This document shows, piece by piece, positions 60,865 through 64,000 of a stretch of 64,000 bases of DNA. Position 1 is the first letter of the stretch, and each line of letters opens with the position of its first letter. The notes beneath the pieces were generated by a model that worked only from the letters and a program-made list of their open reading frames with translations, made no database searches and was not told the origin of the DNA. Where the stretch lies: contig NZ_JARRSA010000005.1 in the NCBI RefSeq assembly GCF_029624655.1, positions 1 to 64,000 of the forward strand. The letters run 5' to 3'. The position numbers and the translations under genes were made by a program. This DNA comes from Roseicyclus salinarum (GTDB lineage Bacteria; Pseudomonadota; Alphaproteobacteria; Rhodobacterales; Rhodobacteraceae).

Positions 60865-61027
60865 GCCCTCGTCCCATTTCTGGGTGTCCGACTGCGCAGG
60901 CCACCTGGGGGGATGTCTGCTCGCTTGCGCGCCGGATCTCTTTCTTCTGGCGTTCGAGATTGCCTGTATGAACCTGCCGTTTTTTGTTTTTGGTTCAGAC
61001 CCTTGGGCCTGCTTGTCGATCTCGTTT
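60820..61027 (-). ncRNA. UpsM-like small RNA from the dcw leader
   Basis: In Rhodobacter sphaeroides the dcw 5' leader is 268 nt and contains a Rho-independent terminator that yields the sRNA UpsM (about 206 nt), a feature described as conserved in Rhodobacteraceae. Counting 268 nt up from the mraZ start here gives 61027, and the terminator hairpin ends near 60820, giving about 206 nt; both fit without adjustment. The 5' end is inferred by analogy; only the hairpin is seen directly. Confidence 0.55.
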
Positions 61028-61048
61028 GCCGATGGACAAGGTGTGCCA

Positions 61049-61063
61049 TGGGAATTTCTCCCA
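61049..61063. promoter_or_regulatory. TGGGA dyad at the predicted dcw promoter
   Basis: TGGGA-GAAAT-TCCCA on the minus strand, immediately downstream of a possible -35 TTGATT (61068-61063) and about 22 bp before the inferred start at 61027. More TGGG units lie at about 61090-61105. MraZ recognises TGGGN half-sites in other bacteria, so it is a candidate MraZ or other operator. Confidence 0.4.
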
Positions 61064-61358
61064 ATCAACACCTTTTTTTGGGATTTCGGCCCACCCAGCC
61101 CCCAATTGCGGAATTGCAACACCCCCTCAGCGCGGACTCCGCGACCGGCGACCGCCAATTCTGGTAGGCCACGGCGTGGAAAGCCCGATATGTGGGGTGA
61201 TCTTGACCGTGGGAGGAATTTCCCCGGCCGTGGAGGAAAGTGCCGAAAAAATCCGGAGCGCGGGGCCCATCACGGCATTTCGGGCCCTCAGGCCTCGCGA
61301 ATCGCGCCCAAGCGCGCCGCCGCCGGGGACCGCGAAGGCCGCCGGCCCGCGCGGCGCC
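61064..61358. other. Gap between mrp and the dcw promoter
   Basis: No gene seen. It contains TGGG-rich sequence (61090-61105), GANTC sites at 61135 and 61299, and the weak terminator at 61246-61287. Confidence 0.5.
61246..61287 (-). terminator. Possible terminator after mrp
   Basis: Minus strand GGGCCC / GGGCCC arms with a 13-nt loop, then about 10 nt, then ATTTTTTC. The stem-to-T-run distance is longer than usual, so the call is weak. It lies about 72 bp after the mrp stop. Confidence 0.3.
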
Positions 61359-62480
61359 TCAGGCCATGCCGCCGTCGATGAACCGCCGGGCGAGCGCGGC
61401 GTAGGCGTCGGCCATCGGCCCCTCGCCCGCAGCGATCGGGGTGCCGGCATCGCCCGCGATGCGCGTCTCGAGGCTGATCGGAAGCGCGCCCAGGAACGGC
61501 AGGTCGAGGCGCTCGGCCTCGGCGCGGACGCCGCCCTCGCCGAAGATATGCGCCTCGTGACCGCACGAGGGGCAGACGTAGGAGGCCATGTTCTCGATCA
61601 GGCCGAGGATCGGCGTCTTGAGAAGCTCGAACATGTTGAGCGCCTTGCGCGCGTCCAGAAGCGCCACGTCCTGCGGCGTGGAGACGACGATGGCCCCCGT
61701 CACCTCGGACTTCTGGCACAGCGTCATGGCGACGTCGCCGGTGCCGGGCGGCAGATCGACCAGAAGGACGTCCAGTTCCCCCCATTCCACCTGTGTCAGC
61801 ATCTGCTGGAGCGCGCCCATCAGCATGGGCCCCCGCCAGACCACGGCCTTTTCCTCGGGCAGCATGAAGCCGATCGACATGCAGGTGACGCCATGCGCCT
61901 TCAGCGGGATGATCGTCTTGCCGTCGGGCGAGGAGGGGCGCTTGTTCACGCCCATCATGCGCGGCTGGCTCGGCCCATAGATGTCGGCGTCCAGAAGGCC
62001 CACGCGCCGGCCTTGCCGCGCGAGCGCGACGGCGAGGTTCGAGGCGACGGTGGACTTGCCCACGCCGCCCTTGCCCGAGCCGATGCCGATGATGTGGCGC
62101 ACGCCCGAGGGCTTCATCGAGCCCTGCTGCGGCTTCATGTGTCCGCCGATCTGAAGGTTTGGCGGCGCGGCGCCCGCCCCGGAACCTGCCCCGGCCCCGG
62201 CCTGCGGCGGCTGCGGCGCGGCCTTCTGCGCGGGGCCATGCGCGGTCAGGGCGACCGTGACCTGCTCGACGCCGGGAAGCTTCCTCACCACCTGCTCGGC
62301 GGCGAGGCGCACGGGTTCCATCCGGCGGGCCGCGTCGGGGTTGTCGGCCTCGAGTATGAACGACACCCGCCCGCCCTGGACGGTGAGGGCGCGCACCATG
62401 TCGCGGCTCACGACATCGCCACCGTCGGGCAGGCCGAGCGTGGAAAGGGCCTCGAGGATGGTGTCGCGGGTCTGCGTCAT
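61359..62480 (-). CDS. mrp: Iron-sulfur cluster carrier ATPase Mrp/ApbC
   Basis: 373 aa. N-terminal DUF59/MIP18-like domain (residues ~1-80), an Ala/Gly/Pro linker, then a deviant Walker A GKGGVGKST (136-144), LLVDLPPGTGDVAMTL and the cluster-binding CPSC in ASYVCPSCGHEAHIFGEGG. It loads Fe-S clusters onto target proteins. ATG 62480 follows AGGAGGGG; the frame is open far upstream but that part is the MFS gene in another phase. Commonly near mraZ in Rhodobacteraceae. Confidence 0.95.
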   Translation of the reverse strand: MTQTRDTILEALSTLGLPDGGDVVSRDMVRALTVQGGRVSFILEADNPDAARRMEPVRLAAEQVVRKLPGVEQVTVALTAHGPAQKAAPQPPQAGAGAGSGAGAAPPNLQIGGHMKPQQGSMKPSGVRHIIGIGSGKGGVGKSTVASNLAVALARQGRRVGLLDADIYGPSQPRMMGVNKRPSSPDGKTIIPLKAHGVTCMSIGFMLPEEKAVVWRGPMLMGALQQMLTQVEWGELDVLLVDLPPGTGDVAMTLCQKSEVTGAIVVSTPQDVALLDARKALNMFELLKTPILGLIENMASYVCPSCGHEAHIFGEGGVRAEAERLDLPFLGALPISLETRIAGDAGTPIAAGEGPMADAYAALARRFIDGGMA

Positions 62481-62536
62481 GTGCCGCCCCTCCTGTTTGC
62501 GCGCGAAATGATCTTGCCCCGCACATAGGATGTATT

Positions 62537-63727
62537 TCAGGCGCGTGCACCCCCGACACGCCACGCGCCCGTCACCACGACGCCGAGCGCGCCCGCCACG
62601 GCAAGGGCCGGGCCGATCCGCATCACCTCGGCAATCGCCCCGATCAGCGCGGCCCCGATGGCGACCGTGCCGAAGCCCACGACCGTCCACAGGCTCATGA
62701 CCCGGCCCCTGTAGGCGTCGGGCAGGTCGGTCTGGATCGCCGCCTGCAGACTGACCCCACACCATGTCGCGCAGAACCCCGCCGCGGACGTCGCGGCCAG
62801 CGCCAGCGGCCAGACTGGCGCGAAGCCCATGGCGACGACGGCGAGAAAGCCCGCGAAGGTCGCGACGATGACGGGGCGCGGGATATGCGCGCCGAAGGCC
62901 GCGAAGCCGAGGAACTTGACCGACGCGGCCAGAACCGCCCCGCCCCCAGCCGCCGCGGTCAGCATCCCGAGCCCCGCGGCGCCCTGCCCGAAGGCGCCGT
63001 CCGCCAGCACCGGCAGGACCTCGAGCGCGCCGCGCACGATGGTGGCGAAGATCAGCGTCAGCAGAAGCGCCTCGCGGATCAGCGGGTTGTCGCGGGCGAA
63101 GGCCACGCCCTCGCGCAGCTCGGTCAGCATGGGCGCGCGGGGGCGCGGGGGCAGGTCGCGGGGCCTGAGCGAGGGCAGGACCGCGAGCATCGGGACATAG
63201 CAGGCCACAGAAACCCAGAGTGCGACACCCGCGCCGGCGCCCGCGATGATCCATCCGGCGACCACGGGCGCCACCAGGCGGGCGAGGTTGAAGTTGAGCG
63301 CCGTGACCGAGACGACGTGCTGCACCACCTCGCGCGGCACGAGGCGCGGGCCCAGCGACATGCGCACCGGGTGATGCGCCGAGGAGACGACGCCGATGGC
63401 GAAGGCCGCCGCCGCGATCCCCCAGGCCTCGACATAGGGCAGCGACAGCGCGAGGACCGACAGGATCGCAGCCATTGCCCCATTGGTGACGAAGGCCGCG
63501 TTGCGGATGTTCACCCGGTCGGCGATGACGCCGAAGAGCGGACCCGCCACGAGCGTGGGCGAAAGGCTGAGCGCGGCCACGAGACCCACGAACCCCGCCG
63601 AGTTCGTCCGTTCCCACGCCAGCCAGGACAACGTCACGCGCTGCACCCATATCGCCTGAACGGCGAAGAATATGCCGACGAAGAAGCGCAGGAATTGCGC
63701 ATCGCGGAAGGCGCCGCCGGCGATCAT
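62537..63727 (-). CDS. MFS transporter (EntS-like exporter)
   Basis: 396 aa with about twelve membrane helices. RFFVGIFFAVQAIWVQRVTLSWLAWERTNS at the start and VIADRVNIRNAAF (motif A-like) fit the EntS/enterobactin-exporter-like MFS_3 group; MRMSLGPRLVPREVVQHVVSV is also typical. Substrate unknown. Start ATG 63727; a TTG two codons earlier is possible. It lies 56 bp upstream of mrp on the same strand and diverges from the DUF1127-type gene. Confidence 0.88.
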   Translation of the reverse strand: MIAGGAFRDAQFLRFFVGIFFAVQAIWVQRVTLSWLAWERTNSAGFVGLVAALSLSPTLVAGPLFGVIADRVNIRNAAFVTNGAMAAILSVLALSLPYVEAWGIAAAAFAIGVVSSAHHPVRMSLGPRLVPREVVQHVVSVTALNFNLARLVAPVVAGWIIAGAGAGVALWVSVACYVPMLAVLPSLRPRDLPPRPRAPMLTELREGVAFARDNPLIREALLLTLIFATIVRGALEVLPVLADGAFGQGAAGLGMLTAAAGGGAVLAASVKFLGFAAFGAHIPRPVIVATFAGFLAVVAMGFAPVWPLALAATSAAGFCATWCGVSLQAAIQTDLPDAYRGRVMSLWTVVGFGTVAIGAALIGAIAEVMRIGPALAVAGALGVVVTGAWRVGGARA

Positions 63728-63808
63728 TCCCAAAGCGCTTTCGGCTCCGCCTCACAAGGGCGTGAACACCTATGCGGTTTCTGCATGGCAGCATTGAAGC
63801 TATCGGTA

Positions 63809-63836
63809 TTGTGCACCTGCAGCAATTCCCTATCTT
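63809..63836 (+). promoter_or_regulatory. Candidate promoter of the DUF1127-type gene
   Basis: TTGTGC (63809-63814), 16-bp spacer, TATCTT (63831-63836). The -10 is the same hexamer as at ppdK. It would give a leader of about 72 nt. Confidence 0.4.
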
Positions 63837-63915
63837 CGTATCTCAACGGGGCACACGACACGCTCCAGCGACCGGCCGGCTTCGATGGCCGCGCAAAATT
63901 CTTTGAGGACGACAT

Positions 63916-64000
63916 GGCTTACGTATCGAGCAACAGGACCACAACCGTTTCCGTCGGCACGCGCTTCGCGGAGATCGGCAAGCAGGCCGCCGAGGCGTTC
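63916..64000 (+). CDS. DUF1127-type small protein (3' end outside window)
   Basis: Only 28 codons are present: MAYVSSNRTTTVSVGTRFAEIGKQAAEAF. The ATG follows TTGAGGACGAC. This start (MAYxSxNR) is typical of small Arg-rich DUF1127 proteins of Rhodobacteraceae, several of which are linked to stress responses and small RNAs. The diagnostic C-terminal ELxxLSDRxLxDIG motif lies outside the window, so the call rests on the N-terminus only. Confidence 0.6.

Noticed and set aside
60855-61064. A 69-codon frame in the mraZ leader
   Set aside because: It begins upstream of the inferred transcription start, has no ribosome site, and overlaps the UpsM-like RNA and its terminator.

Overview
The window is a GC-rich (roughly 69-70 %) chromosomal segment of an alphaproteobacterium, almost certainly a member of the Rhodobacteraceae. 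The evidence is a near-complete division and cell wall (dcw) cluster with family-typical additions (two DUF2484 genes between murB and murC), a FtsZ with a long C-terminal linker ending in [10 protein letters not shown], the aerobic cobaltochelatase pair cobS/cobT, a DUF6446-type gene after glyQ, a DUF1127-type small protein at the right edge, and a long mraZ leader with a terminator hairpin at the position expected for the Rhodobacteraceae sRNA UpsM. I saw no rRNA, tRNA, transposase, prophage or CRISPR array.

Left region (1-17.6 kb): a partial membrane protein with a PilP/GspC-like C-terminus, mgtE, and guaD on the opposite strand, then a long minus-strand run glyQ - DUF6446 - fkbM methyltransferase - DUF1206 - glyS - ppdK - sleB-like hydrolase - folB - folP - glmM. 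The ppdK promoter has an array of three 22-bp repeats directly upstream. The sleB-like gene has three GANTC (CcrM) sites in its promoter region.

Middle region (17.7-36.5 kb): a secreted SPOR/peptidoglycan-binding protein with a catalytically dead trypsin-like domain; a fasciclin / anti-sigma / ECF sigma cassette; cobS, a nuclease-like lipoprotein, a PLP dehydratase and cobT; an M24 aminopeptidase, a DUF427 protein, a secreted protein of unknown function, and a ClC chloride channel; then recN, bamD and lpxC, which often flank the dcw cluster. Three copies of a dispersed repeat with head CTTCATCCTTGC lie in gaps at 4.9, 26.7 and 32.4 kb.

Right region (36.5-61 kb): the dcw cluster on the minus strand, in transcription order mraZ, rsmH, ftsL, ftsI, murE, murF, mraY, an ACT protein, an HNH nuclease, murD, an alpha/beta hydrolase, [plus-strand insert: Crp-family regulator and LOV histidine kinase], ftsW, murG, murC, two DUF2484 genes, murB, ddl, ftsQ, ftsA, ftsZ. 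Most neighbours overlap by ATGA or TGATG, so translation is coupled. Transcription is predicted to begin about 268 nt upstream of mraZ and to pass a terminator hairpin. A blue-light sensor kinase beside a Crp/Fnr regulator inside this cluster is the most unusual feature of the layout. The right edge (61-64 kb) carries mrp (Fe-S carrier ATPase), an MFS exporter, and the start of a DUF1127-type gene.
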